DNA of 64,000 bases from Actinoplanes sandaracinus (GTDB lineage Bacteria > Actinomycetota > Actinomycetes > Mycobacteriales > Micromonosporaceae), in assembly GCF_030009775.1 (NCBI RefSeq), contig NZ_JASCTH010000007.1, forward strand, positions 248,001-312,000, given 5' to 3'. Below, one piece after another: positions 34,288-43,475 of this stretch (positions within the stretch are counted from its first letter, which is position 1; the number at the start of each line of letters is the position of its first letter). The notes under the pieces are model-generated. The model made no database searches. It worked only from the letters and a program-made list of their open reading frames with translations, and was not told the origin of the DNA. Position numbers and translations under genes: made by a program.

Positions 34288-35937
34288 ATGATCCGTCTTC
34301 GCCTGCCCGCCCTGCTGGCCGTCCTGGCCGTCGCGCTGGGCCCCGCCGTGCCGGCCCCGGCGTTCGCGCCGCGGGGCGGCACGCTCACCCTCCTGCACAC
34401 CGGCGCCGAGCTGGTCCTCGACCCGGCCCGGGTGACGTCCGCGCCGGTCACCCAGGCCGCGCTGGTGCTGCGCCGGCTCACCGGATGGGACGCCCCGCCC
34501 GGCGAGCCCCCGAAACTGGCGCCCGACCTGGCCACCGACACCGGCCAGACCACCGACGGCGGCCTCACCTGGACCTACACCCTCAAACCCGGATTGCGGT
34601 ACGAGGACGGCACACCGATCACCTCCGCCGACATCAAGTACGGCATCGAGCGGACCTTCGCCCCCGAGGTGACCCTCAGCCTGGCTTATCACAAGACTCT
34701 GCTGACCGGTGGCGACACCTACCGGGGGCCGGCCACCGGGGCCGGCCTCGACTCCATCGAGACCCCGGACGCCCGGCGCGTCGTCTTTCACCTGCGGACG
34801 GCCTATCCGGACTGGCCCTGGGTCACCAGCACCTCGGCGTTCACACCGGTGCCGCGCGGCAACGACGACCCGCGGACCTACGCGGCCCGGCCGGTCGCGT
34901 CCGGGCCCTACCGGGTCGGCGCGTCCGAGCCGGGCAAGCGGGTGGTGCTGGAACGCAACCCGTACTGGGACCGCACCACCGACCCGTTGCGCGACGCCGG
35001 CCCGGACCGGATCGTGCTGGAGATGGGACTGACCGAGGCGGCCCAGTTCGACCGGGTCGCCGCCGACACCGGCACGGCCCGGGACACCATCGCCCTGGGC
35101 ATGATCCCGGCCGACCGGGCGGCGCGGGCCCGCCAGGAGCCGGCCGTGCGTCGCCGGCTGGTCCACTCCGAGCCGTCCTTCCTCAGCTACCTGGCGCTCA
35201 ACAACCGGCGCGGCGCGCTGCGCGAGCTCAAGGTGCGGCAGGCGATGCAGTACGCGATGGACAAGGCGGCCTATCGACGGCTGCTCGACGGGGTGAACAC
35301 CCTGGAGCCGGCCACCACGCTGATCCCGCCGGGGATGGCCGGACGGGTCGGCTACGACCTGTACCCGGCCGGCCCGTCGGGGGACGTCGCCACGGCCAAG
35401 CGGCTGCTCGCGGAGGCCGGTCACCCCGCCCTCCGGTTGACCATGCGCGTCGAGGATCGGCCGATCGCGCTGGCCAGAGCCCGGATCGTGCGGCGGGCCC
35501 TGGCCCGCGCCGGCATCACCGTGGAGTTCCGGAAGATCAGGTCCGAGGCCTGGCTGCCCACCATCCGGAGCGGCGACACCGACTTCGACCTGCAGATCTG
35601 GGGCTGGACACCGGACTTCCCCAGCCCGGCCAGCAGTCTCCAGCCGCTCTTCGGCTCCCGCGAGGTGCCGGGTGGCGCCGGCGGCGGGATGAACATCACC
35701 GGGTACGCCGATCCGGAGGTCGACGCCGCCATGGAACGGGCGCTCGCCGAACCCGACCAGCGCAGGGCGCTCGCCCAGTGGGCCGCCCTGGACCAGCGGA
35801 TCATGCGAGACGCCCCGGTGGTTCCCCTGCTCTTCCAGGGCGTCACGGTCCTGCATGGATCGAACGTGCGGGGGCTGTCCCTCACGTCGTCTCCCAACTA
35901 CGTCAACTTCCTGCGCGTCTCCCTGAAGCGCGACTGA
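34288..35937 (+). CDS. Oligopeptide ABC substrate-binding protein (SBP family 5), copy 2
   Basis: A 549-aa paralogue of the preceding gene, similar along its whole length and with nearly the same signal sequence (MIRLRLPALLAVLAVALG). Differences cluster in the ligand-facing region near the C terminus (VPGGAGGGMNITGYADPEVD), which suggests altered specificity after a tandem duplication. Without nearby transport subunits it must use components encoded elsewhere or act as a sensor. Confidence 0.9.
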   Translation: MIRLRLPALLAVLAVALGPAVPAPAFAPRGGTLTLLHTGAELVLDPARVTSAPVTQAALVLRRLTGWDAPPGEPPKLAPDLATDTGQTTDGGLTWTYTLKPGLRYEDGTPITSADIKYGIERTFAPEVTLSLAYHKTLLTGGDTYRGPATGAGLDSIETPDARRVVFHLRTAYPDWPWVTSTSAFTPVPRGNDDPRTYAARPVASGPYRVGASEPGKRVVLERNPYWDRTTDPLRDAGPDRIVLEMGLTEAAQFDRVAADTGTARDTIALGMIPADRAARARQEPAVRRRLVHSEPSFLSYLALNNRRGALRELKVRQAMQYAMDKAAYRRLLDGVNTLEPATTLIPPGMAGRVGYDLYPAGPSGDVATAKRLLAEAGHPALRLTMRVEDRPIALARARIVRRALARAGITVEFRKIRSEAWLPTIRSGDTDFDLQIWGWTPDFPSPASSLQPLFGSREVPGGAGGGMNITGYADPEVDAAMERALAEPDQRRALAQWAALDQRIMRDAPVVPLLFQGVTVLHGSNVRGLSLTSSPNYVNFLRVSLKRD

Positions 35938-36015
35938 GTCCGCCGGCTCCCGGCCGGGTATGAATGGTCGCCTCCGCACGGCGCCCGGTTTCTCCGTACG
36001 CCGTATGTTGGCCCG

Positions 36016-37176
36016 ATGTCGATCTGGGTGACCCGCTTCGATCCGCCCGCCGCCGACCCTGCCGGACTCGTCCGCGTCGCCGTCAAGGACGCCATCGACG
36101 TGGCGGGCGTGATCACGACCGCCGGGTGCGTGGCGGTCCGTGACCGGGCGGTTCCGGCCCGGTCCGACGCGCAGTGTCTGGCCGGCGTGCGCGCGGCCGG
36201 CGCGCACCTCGTCGGCAAGACCACACTCACCGAGCTGTGCGTCAGCCCGGTGGGCGACAACACGACGTTCGGCACCCCCGTCAACCCGGTGGCGCCCGAC
36301 CGCATCCCGGGCGGCTCGTCCAGCGGCAGCGCGGTGGCGGTCGCCCGCGGTGAGGCGGACATCGGACTCGGCACCGACACCGGCGGCTCGGTGCGCATCC
36401 CCGCCGCCTGTTGCGGGGTCGTCGGACTCAAGACGACCTGGGGACGGGTGCCGACCCGCGGTGTCTGGCCGCTGGCGCCCAGTCTGGACGTCATCGGCCC
36501 GATCGCCCGCAACGTGGCCGGCGCCGCGGCCGGGATGTGCCTGATCGAGCCGGGCTGGACGGTCGCGTCAGCGCCCGCCCGGTCGGTCGGCCGGCTGCGG
36601 ATAGAGGGCGCCGACCCCGCGGCCGAAGACGTCATCGACGCCGCGCTGCGGGCGGCCGGGCTCACCGTTCGCGAGGTGCGGCTGCCCGGCTGGGACCAGA
36701 CCTACGACACCCTCGACACGATCATCCTCGGCGAGTTCTGGAGACGCCACCCCACGCTGATCGACGCCGACGGGGTCGGCCCGTTCGTCAACGGCGTCCT
36801 GCACGCCGGTCGCGCCGTCACCGCGCAACGCCTGGCGAAGGCCGTGTCCGCCCGCGCGGCATGGCAGGCGGAAGTGGTCGCGGCACTGGGCGAGGTCGAC
36901 ATTCTGGCGCTGCCGACGCTGGTCGGGGACCCGCCGCTGTCGACCGATTTCGCGGGCTCCCCACTCACCCGGCTCACCGCGCCGTTCAATCTCGCGGGCG
37001 TCCCCGCCCTCGCCATGCCGTTACCGTCGCCGGGCTTTCCCGTGCCGGTCAGCCTGCAACTCGTCGGTCCCCTCTACGGCGAGGATCTGCTCTGCGCGAC
37101 CGGGCTCGCGATCGAACGGGCGCTGACGGTTCCGGCCCCACCGCACGGCGGCTGTCCGGCCACTCCGGGTCACTGA
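36016..37176 (+). CDS. Amidase signature family enzyme
   Basis: A 386-aa enzyme with the Ser-cisSer-Lys triad: K24 (VAVKDAID), a Ser of GGSSSGS (~101-103) and the nucleophile S125 (GTDTGGSVRIPA). It hydrolyses an amide to acid and ammonia; the substrate is unknown. At 386 aa it is shorter than typical amidases (450-500 aa), resembling plant-type indoleacetamide/AMI1-like short forms. Its 3' end overlaps the convergent deaminase by 7 bases. Confidence 0.9.
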   Translation: MSIWVTRFDPPAADPAGLVRVAVKDAIDVAGVITTAGCVAVRDRAVPARSDAQCLAGVRAAGAHLVGKTTLTELCVSPVGDNTTFGTPVNPVAPDRIPGGSSSGSAVAVARGEADIGLGTDTGGSVRIPAACCGVVGLKTTWGRVPTRGVWPLAPSLDVIGPIARNVAGAAAGMCLIEPGWTVASAPARSVGRLRIEGADPAAEDVIDAALRAAGLTVREVRLPGWDQTYDTLDTIILGEFWRRHPTLIDADGVGPFVNGVLHAGRAVTAQRLAKAVSARAAWQAEVVAALGEVDILALPTLVGDPPLSTDFAGSPLTRLTAPFNLAGVPALAMPLPSPGFPVPVSLQLVGPLYGEDLLCATGLAIERALTVPAPPHGGCPATPGH

Positions 37177-37688
37177 GCGTCCGTGCGATCCGGCAGCGCC
37201 GCGAGGCTGTCCGCCCAGCGGCGGAAGCCGGACTCCGGAACGCGGTCGCGGTAGCGGCGGAACTGGTCCCGCACCTCGGCGCGGCGGATACCGCCGGTGA
37301 TGGCGGGCGCCGCGTACCAGGGCAGGTCAGGGCTGGCCGGCCAGGTGGCCGCGACCGCGGAGCCGCCGTCCGCCGGCGACTCGAGTCCGTAGTAGACCTC
37401 GGTCACCTTCAGGGCCATCGCGGCGCCCAGGCACATCAGACAGGGCTCCAGATTGACGGCCAGCCGAACCGGGTGTGGGCGTGGTCCCCAGCCGAGTTCC
37501 TCGTCCGCGGCGGTCATCGCGAGCAGGTCGGCGTGAACCAGGCGGCGCCCCCAGGAGAGGTCCCGGGTGAAGGCTCGAGAGACGATCCTGCCGCCCATCT
37601 CCACGACCGCGCCGATGGGCATCTCGCCGTGCGCCATGCCCTCCTCGGCGACGTCGATCGCGGCTTTGACCATGTCGTCGGGCGTCAT
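37170..37688 (-). CDS. Cytidine/guanine deaminase-fold protein with HAD instead of HAE
   Basis: A 172-aa protein of the CMP/dCMP deaminase fold. Zinc ligands are H52 and C83/C86 (EPCLMC). The usual proton-shuttling Glu of the HAE motif is Asp (HAD, D54). The C-terminal region (DLPWYAAPAITGGIRRAEVRDQFRRY) is longer than in guanine deaminases. It may be a deaminase with altered activity, or a binding protein. Substrate unknown. Confidence 0.8.
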   Translation of the reverse strand: MTPDDMVKAAIDVAEEGMAHGEMPIGAVVEMGGRIVSRAFTRDLSWGRRLVHADLLAMTAADEELGWGPRPHPVRLAVNLEPCLMCLGAAMALKVTEVYYGLESPADGGSAVAATWPASPDLPWYAAPAITGGIRRAEVRDQFRRYRDRVPESGFRRWADSLAALPDRTDAQ

Positions 37689-37947
37689 GCCTGGACGTTA
37701 CGACATCGACGACTCGTGTCCACGGCCGCGCGCCGACGCGATCAGCGTTCTTGAATCTATCGCGTGCACCTCGGGCGTTTCCTGATCCGCCACGACGACC
37801 TCACCGCCGGGCGATTCGACAAGGCGCTCTGGCTCACCGCTTTCACGGGTGATGACGCGAGCCTCCCGCGTCGCCGAGCCGGTGTCGGCCATCGAGTAAT
37901 GGGTAGTCAACCGTCGATGGCTTGAAGGTCGCGGCGGGAGGTGGATC

Positions 37948-39168
37948 GTGCGCGTGAACATGTCGGCGGCGGCGGTTCAGCGCATCGCCCGTCTCCTGTT
38001 CCTGATCGGTCTTGCGGTAGCCGCCTCCATCGCCCTGAGCGCTTTCGACCGAGCGGCGCGGGCCGGCGAAGGTGTGGCGGATCGGCTGGTGAAGGCTGAT
38101 CCGACCCCTTCCGCGGGGAGCCTGGCCGCCGCGACCGGAAAGGATTCCGCCGTCTCCACGGTCATCGAGCGGAGGCACGCAGCACCGCACGCCGACAAGG
38201 GTCCGACTCACCGGGCCGCCGGGCGGAAGACCGTTCCTCCGGAGGTGGAGCGCCGGAAGGCGGCAGCTCCCATACCGGAGGCACGGAAGGCCGCGGTCCC
38301 CCAGGCCAGAGAGCGGCAGACCGCGATCCCGAAAGCCACGGAGCGGCAAACCGTGGTTCCGAAAGCCACGGAGCGGCAGGCCGTGATTTCGAAGGCCAGG
38401 GAGCGGAGGAGCCCGGCTCCGGCGGTCGAGACACGGGTGGTCCCGGAGTTGCGGGCGGACACCCGCCGGATCCCGACCTCGCCGGTGGAGGTGCGGAAGG
38501 TTCCGGCGCCGCGGGCGGACGCGGCCGGAGCGTCGGCACGGCACGTGGCCGCGCAGACGGCGACGGTGGTCGCGGCTGTCCTGCCCGAGCCGCTGAAGGG
38601 CCCGAATCTGACGGCCGGGGGCGACGCGCTCACCGCTCGCGTCCTCGCGGCTGTTTCTGGATTGCCCGCGCCATCACGGCCGCCGGCGAACGGGCCGGGT
38701 CCCGCACTTCCCGGACCGGCCGCCCTGGGCGTCCCGCCAGTCCTTCCGGGGGTCGCCTCCGAACCGCCACCGCGAGCGCCGGCTCTTCTCACCGCGCCAC
38801 CGGCAGTAGGGCGGGCCGCTCCCGTCCCGGCCGGCCCGCCGCCCACGATGACACCGCCGACGCGGCTCACCGGCCCGGGCTCGCCCGCCGCGCGGGTTCG
38901 GTGTGACCTCACCGGACAGGGCGCCGCAGGGCACGACGAGAGCGGGCTGAACCCCGCGCCGGACACGCCGCCACCTCCGGTTTCGCCGCCACGACCGGGC
39001 GGCGACTCCGCCGACGCCGGTCACCCGCGTGACTCCGGCGGCGGCGCGCCCTTGATGGGAATCGTCCCGTCGTCCTGGTGGCCGAGGAGTCCGGCCGCCG
39101 CCGTCTCCCCGCCCACGACCACGAGCGCCCCCGGACGAACCGTCCGGTACTGCGGCCCTCCCCGCTGA
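37948..39168 (+). CDS. Exported or anchored Pro/Ala-rich repeat protein
   Basis: A 406-aa low-complexity protein from GTG 37948. An N-terminal hydrophobic segment (ARLLFLIGLAVAASIAL) is followed by a basic region with 10-aa imperfect repeats (VPQARERQTA, IPKATERQTV, VPKATERQAV, ISKARERRSP; DNA ~38297-38416), then long Pro-rich stretches and a short C-terminal motif PLMGIVPSSWWP. It is probably an extracellular stalk or wall-spanning protein. No enzymatic domain is seen. Confidence 0.65.
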   Translation: MRVNMSAAAVQRIARLLFLIGLAVAASIALSAFDRAARAGEGVADRLVKADPTPSAGSLAAATGKDSAVSTVIERRHAAPHADKGPTHRAAGRKTVPPEVERRKAAAPIPEARKAAVPQARERQTAIPKATERQTVVPKATERQAVISKARERRSPAPAVETRVVPELRADTRRIPTSPVEVRKVPAPRADAAGASARHVAAQTATVVAAVLPEPLKGPNLTAGGDALTARVLAAVSGLPAPSRPPANGPGPALPGPAALGVPPVLPGVASEPPPRAPALLTAPPAVGRAAPVPAGPPPTMTPPTRLTGPGSPAARVRCDLTGQGAAGHDESGLNPAPDTPPPPVSPPRPGGDSADAGHPRDSGGGAPLMGIVPSSWWPRSPAAAVSPPTTTSAPGRTVRYCGPPR

Positions 39169-39323
39169 TCACGCGGTCCGGAATCGGGCCGGCGCCGGTG
39201 TATCGACCCGGCGTCGCGCCATCCGCCGGCATCCGGAGATCCGAGCGCGGCCCATCCGGGCTGAAGCCAGATCGGACGCCGGCATTCCCACCGCAAAGCC
39301 TTGACCCTGGCTGGGAGGCCATC

Positions 39324-39932
39324 GTGATCCGCATCCTGCTCGCCGAACCCATGAATCTGCTGCGCGGCGCCCTGGCCGTGACGTTGTCGCTGGAAAAGGA
39401 TTTCGTCGTGGTCGCCGAACTGGGCGGCCTCGGTGAGGCGCTCGACATGGCCCGCGCCGTGCCGCCGGACGTGGCGGTCGTCAACGTCGGGCTGCTCGCC
39501 GGAGACGGCCTGCGCCTGTTGGCCCGGCTCAGCGTGGAGCAGCCCGACTGCGCCACGCTGGTGCTGGCCGGCCCGGACGCTCCGGGACGGCTCAACCGGG
39601 CGCTGGACGTCCACATCCACGGGGTGATCGGCACCCAGGCCGCGCCTTGTGAGCTGGTGCGCGGCATCCGGCGGTTGGCCCGGGGCGAACGTGTCATCGA
39701 CGCCGGCCTGGCCGTCGCCATGGTCGCCGCGCCGCGCAGCCCGTTGTCGGCGCGGGAACTGGACGTGCTGCGCGTCGCCGCGTCGGGGGTGCCGGCCGCG
39801 GAGGTCGCCGCCACGTTGCACCTGACCGCCGGCACCGTCCGCAACTACATCTCGGTGATCCTCCGCAAGACCGGCGCTCGCAACCGGCTGGAGGCCGTGC
39901 GCGTCGCCGAGGACGCGGGCTGGTTCCCGTGA
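39324..39932 (+). CDS. LuxR/NarL-type response regulator with degenerate receiver
   Basis: A 202-aa protein. GTG 39324 has GGGAGG five bases upstream. The receiver domain (1-~118) keeps its fold pattern but has lost key residues: the acidic pair is E8-P9, the phosphoacceptor Asp is N54 (VAVVNVGLLAGDG), the conserved Thr is Ala (TLVLAGPD) and the Lys is Thr (GVIGTQ). The LuxR helix-turn-helix (SPLSARELDVLRVAASGVPAAEVAATL...TVRNYISVILRKTGARNRLEA) is intact. It probably acts without phosphorylation. No histidine kinase gene is adjacent. Confidence 0.88.
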   Translation: MIRILLAEPMNLLRGALAVTLSLEKDFVVVAELGGLGEALDMARAVPPDVAVVNVGLLAGDGLRLLARLSVEQPDCATLVLAGPDAPGRLNRALDVHIHGVIGTQAAPCELVRGIRRLARGERVIDAGLAVAMVAAPRSPLSARELDVLRVAASGVPAAEVAATLHLTAGTVRNYISVILRKTGARNRLEAVRVAEDAGWFP

Positions 39933-40185
39933 CCACTGCGCGGCCGGCGACCCGGTGGCCCGGCCGGCGCCTGGTCAAAGCCGCAGGGGCGCGTCAAACG
40001 TGACTATTGTCAGCAATCCTTCCTCACTGCTCTCACCATCAGCCGATGACAGCGCTCACTGGGACGAGCCCACGTCGACATCGATGCTTATCGGTGAATG
40101 GAGAGGTCGCAGCGCGACGGAGCAGTCCGGACAAGCCCGTGATCCGCGCTGGGACCAGACCCGAAGCGCCAACCAGGGAGGAACG

Positions 40186-40749
40186 ATGACACACCGGCGA
40201 GGGCTCTCGATGATCGTCGTAACATTGCTCACCGCGTGGGGACTGGCCACCGTGGGCGCCAACGCGGCCGGCGCCGCTCCGGCCACCCCGGCAGCACCAC
40301 CGGCCACCTCCGCCGTCCCCAGCACACCGGTCACCGGCACCTTCACCGACGCCGCCGGGGGCACCGGCTCCTTCGCCGGCGCCTTCACCCCCACGAGCTT
40401 CTCGGCGCAAGACGGAAAGCTGGTGGCCACCGGCACACTGACCGGCACGCTCACCGATTCCGCCGGTGGCACCGTCGGCACGGTCACCCAGACCGTCAGT
40501 GCGCCCGCGGCCGTCGCCCAGGCGACATGCCGGGTTTTGGACCTCACTCTCGGCCCCCTGCACCTGGACCTGCTCGGCCTGGTGGTGGACCTCAACCGGG
40601 TGCATGTGACGATCAACGCGGTGCCGGGCCCCGGCAACCTGCTCGGCAACCTGCTCTGCGCGATCGCGGGCCTGCTCGACCCGCTGCCCAGCGCCGGTCC
40701 GCTGGCCGCGATCCTCAACGTCCTTCTGGCTCTGCTCCGCCAGCTCTGA
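40186..40749 (+). CDS. Small secreted protein, 187 aa
   Basis: ATG 40186 has GGAGG four bases upstream. A signal peptide (LSMIVVTLLTAWGLATVGANAAGAAP) is followed by an Ala/Pro/Thr linker, a beta-type segment (GTFTDAAGGTGSFAGAFTPTSF, GTLTGTLTDSAGGTVG), and a hydrophobic C-terminal region with two Cys (ATCRVLDL, NLLCAIAG) rich in Leu. Family not recognised. The 253-base upstream gap has no gene. Confidence 0.75.
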   Translation: MTHRRGLSMIVVTLLTAWGLATVGANAAGAAPATPAAPPATSAVPSTPVTGTFTDAAGGTGSFAGAFTPTSFSAQDGKLVATGTLTGTLTDSAGGTVGTVTQTVSAPAAVAQATCRVLDLTLGPLHLDLLGLVVDLNRVHVTINAVPGPGNLLGNLLCAIAGLLDPLPSAGPLAAILNVLLALLRQL

Positions 40750-40787
40750 CCGGTCGTGCCGTCACGGTGAACCGGCTCGATCGCACG

Positions 40788-40822
40788 GACGCAGCCGCAC
40801 CCCTGGTGGGCGCGGCTGCGTC
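40788..40822. terminator. Convergent hairpin terminator
   Basis: An 11-bp perfect stem (40788-40798 with 40812-40822) with a 13-base loop lies between the secreted-protein gene and the convergent phosphatase-family gene. Confidence 0.65.
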
Positions 40823-40832
40823 ATCACGTCGG

Positions 40833-41663
40833 TCAGGTGGGGGTTCTCCAGGTCCCCGGCGGGTGATCCGGTTTCACCAGGTCGGCCACCACGCCGAAGT
40901 GATCGCTCGCCCAGACGTCGTCCACCGGTCGGTCGAGGACGCGGTCGCAGTGCGTCACCGTCAAGGTGGGGCCATGCCGGCCCGCCCGGACCAAGATGTA
41001 GTCGATGCGGCGGGACAACGCGGTGGCGACCTCACCGGCCCGCACCAACGGGTTCGCCGCGGTGAACGTGAGCCCCGCGTCGCCGGGCCGTGCCGTTTCC
41101 CATGCGTCCTGATAGCAGACACTGACTCCGTCGAGGGACTGGAGACCTCGCCAGAACCGCATGCTGGCCGCGTCGGGTGTCGCGTCGAAGTCACCGAGCA
41201 CGATGGTGTGCTCGACCCCGGGGGCGTACTTCTCCACCAGGCGCGCGGCGGCGACAGCCTGCTGTTCGCGTTCGAGCTCGTAGCCGAACTGCCAGCTCGG
41301 CTTGTGGTGCGCGACCAGCACCCGGCCTATCGGCGTCTCCACTTCGACCAGGAGCGTCGCGCACCACGGAAACGTCTGTGCACGCTCGGAGCACCGCTGG
41401 TCCCACTCGTCGACGAGCCGGTGGGGCCAGCGTGTCGCCAGCGCTCCACCGACGCCGTCGTCGGCCGCGCGCGAGAACCCGCGCACGTGGTACCCGGGGC
41501 CCAGCAGCTCATCGATGACCTGCGGCGCCGATCCGATGGGGACTTCCTGCAACGCCACGATGTCGGGACTCAACCGCCTCAGCGTGGCCGCCGACAGATC
41601 TCGGCGCCGTTCCCAGCCGGGATTCGCGGGCCCGAGGACATTCATCGTCACCACTCGCACCAC
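40833..41663 (-). CDS. Endonuclease/exonuclease/phosphatase family protein
   Basis: A 276-aa protein with the family's metal-site motifs: RVVTMNVLG, ALQEVP, VAHHKPS, VLGDFDATPD, YILVRA and SDHFGVVADL. Members cleave phosphodiester or phosphomonoester bonds in DNA, inositol phosphates or lipids. There is no signal peptide, so it is intracellular. Substrate unknown. Confidence 0.88.
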   Translation of the reverse strand: MVRVVTMNVLGPANPGWERRRDLSAATLRRLSPDIVALQEVPIGSAPQVIDELLGPGYHVRGFSRAADDGVGGALATRWPHRLVDEWDQRCSERAQTFPWCATLLVEVETPIGRVLVAHHKPSWQFGYELEREQQAVAAARLVEKYAPGVEHTIVLGDFDATPDAASMRFWRGLQSLDGVSVCYQDAWETARPGDAGLTFTAANPLVRAGEVATALSRRIDYILVRAGRHGPTLTVTHCDRVLDRPVDDVWASDHFGVVADLVKPDHPPGTWRTPT

Positions 41664-41738
41664 CGCATTATCGGCGATCCGCGCCGAGCCCGCGCGTTCG
41701 GCGGCGGTCCGGCGACGCCGGCCACGAGCACGGGCGGG

Positions 41739-42335
41739 TCAGGGCGGGCAGGATCCGTCGGCGGCGACCGGGCCGATGGCGAACTCGGGGCCTGCCGCGG
41801 CGAATGTGCCGTAGACGCAGGCGGCGCCGGTTGACGCCGCGAACGATGCGGAGCCGATGACGATCTGCGTCAGACCGGCCGAGCGCAGCGACACGTCGAT
41901 CACCGGACCGCCGGGCGTCTCGTGCGAGCCTCTCATCCGCAGCGCGAACTCAGTCCTCAGCGCATCGACGCAGGCTTGGGCGCCGGGAACGGCGGCCTCC
42001 GGAACGACCCCACGCCGAGGAGTCGGGCGATGCTTCTGCGCCAGCGCCCGGCGTGCCCCCTCCCCCGGGTCCCTGACGACGAAGGAGGCCGACGGGTCGA
42101 TCGCTGGTCTCGGCATAGCGGCTCGCGCACACGCCGCGGTGGCGGACCCGGGCGGCGGCACCGGCGAGGGGATCGGCACGACGACGCCGGGCGGGGCCAC
42201 ACCGGTGGCGGTGACGACCACGGCGACCCGGTCCGGCCCCGTCGCCTGCGACCCGGGCCGCCCGGCGCCCGGCCCGGCGCAGCCGGTGAGTGACAGCACC
42301 ACGGCCACAGCGACTGACCGGTAGTTCGCCCGCAT
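41739..42335 (-). CDS. Lipoprotein of unknown function
   Basis: A 198-aa protein. ATG 42335 is chosen because it gives a short n-region and a lipobox LTGC (Cys19). After a Pro/Ala-rich linker, a beta-type domain with Cys pairs follows (ATAACARA, AQACVDALR, GAACVYGTF, DGSCPP). It should be anchored to the outer face of the membrane. Family not recognised. Confidence 0.75.
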   Translation of the reverse strand: MRANYRSVAVAVVLSLTGCAGPGAGRPGSQATGPDRVAVVVTATGVAPPGVVVPIPSPVPPPGSATAACARAAMPRPAIDPSASFVVRDPGEGARRALAQKHRPTPRRGVVPEAAVPGAQACVDALRTEFALRMRGSHETPGGPVIDVSLRSAGLTQIVIGSASFAASTGAACVYGTFAAAGPEFAIGPVAADGSCPP

Positions 42336-42473
42336 GCCCGCCACGGTAACCGACATCGATGCCGCTCGCTGTCCCCGTGCCGGCGATCCGCCGAACGGGG
42401 CCACCCGGGTCCGCGCCGATGGGGCGACCACGGGCTGCGCCACCGGCTCGCTCCACCGGCGGCTCGCGGGGTC

Positions 42474-43475
42474 TCAGCCGGTGGCCAGCGACTCGGCGTG
42501 GTGCGGCCGGGCCACGGCGGGACGGCGCTGGGCCGACCAGATCGCGTTGAAGGTGTTCAGTGGCTTGGGCGGGTTCAGCTTCGCCACGGTGTGCTCGTCC
42601 ACGGTGCGCTCGTCGAGGGCGAAGTCGCGGCGCCCGCCGATCACCGCGACCCGGCCGGTGTTCTTGCCCCGCTGGTTCCACCAGATCCAGCCGAGGAAGC
42701 TCCACCGCCGCTGCCAGCCGGGCGCCTTGGGATGCCAGGTGGACACCTCGTCGTGCACGCCCTGGAGCCAGGCGGCCCGGGCCGAGCCGTCGGTGTCGGC
42801 GGGCATGCCGATGACGCCCAGTTCGGGGAAGATCCGCGGACGTTTGTCGGCCGGGCCGAACTCGTAGGCCTTGACGTGTTTCAGGAACTCTGCCGGCGCC
42901 GGCAGCGCCGCCGGACTGATGACCTTCTTGTCGCTGCCGGCCGGGACGTAGCAGTCGACCCCGAAGAAGTCGCCGGTGCCCGGGTCGTACGTCTTGTAGA
43001 CGAAGTTGCCCTTCTTCTTGTTCTCCGTCCAGGTCTGGGTGAGGATCGGCCCGCACCTGACCTTGTCCCGGATCTGCGGGCGCAGGTCGTCGATCATGGC
43101 GAGGAACCGGGCGAAATTTCGCCGGTACGCGTCCGGCCCGCCCGCCAGATCGCCCTCGGGCTCGTGGCGGTCGGTGATGAACACCCGCATCGCCGGGTCG
43201 TCGCGAATCCAGGCGGGCATGTCCTCCAGTTGCTGCCGCACACGTTCCACGCCACCGGCGTGGCCGTCGACCTTGCAGCTCAGGAACGGGATGGTCCCCT
43301 TGCGCCGGCAGTACTCCAGGCGGCTGTCGGACCAGCGCGGGAGAACCTTCAGATCGGCGCCACCGATGGTGACGTCGACCGGGAAGATCCGCATGATGTC
43401 GTTCCCGGAAAAGAGCGGCTCGTAGAACGCGAGGTTCTCAGCCGCGATGGACGCGCCGATCAGCACAGAAACCAC
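42474..43475 (-). CDS. GH-A clan-like TIM-barrel protein
   Basis: A 333-aa protein whose pattern (LIGASIAAENLAFYEPLF..., MRVFITDRHEPEGDLAGGPD, YVPAGSDKK, PRIFPELGVIGMPAD, WSFLGWIWWNQRGKN) suggests a clan-A glycoside-hydrolase barrel. Candidate acid/base and nucleophile are the Glu residues of RHEPEG and FPELG. There is no signal peptide. The exact family and substrate are unknown; it might also be a non-catalytic barrel. It is divergent from the PQQ-propeller gene. Confidence 0.65.
   Translation of the reverse strand: MVSVLIGASIAAENLAFYEPLFSGNDIMRIFPVDVTIGGADLKVLPRWSDSRLEYCRRKGTIPFLSCKVDGHAGGVERVRQQLEDMPAWIRDDPAMRVFITDRHEPEGDLAGGPDAYRRNFARFLAMIDDLRPQIRDKVRCGPILTQTWTENKKKGNFVYKTYDPGTGDFFGVDCYVPAGSDKKVISPAALPAPAEFLKHVKAYEFGPADKRPRIFPELGVIGMPADTDGSARAAWLQGVHDEVSTWHPKAPGWQRRWSFLGWIWWNQRGKNTGRVAVIGGRRDFALDERTVDEHTVAKLNPPKPLNTFNAIWSAQRRPAVARPHHAESLATG

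Noticed and set aside
37698..37961. An 87-aa - strand frame between the deaminase and the Pro-rich protein
   Set aside because: No Shine-Dalgarno at any start, no recognisable motif, and it overlaps the start of the + strand gene at 37948. Left as intergenic.
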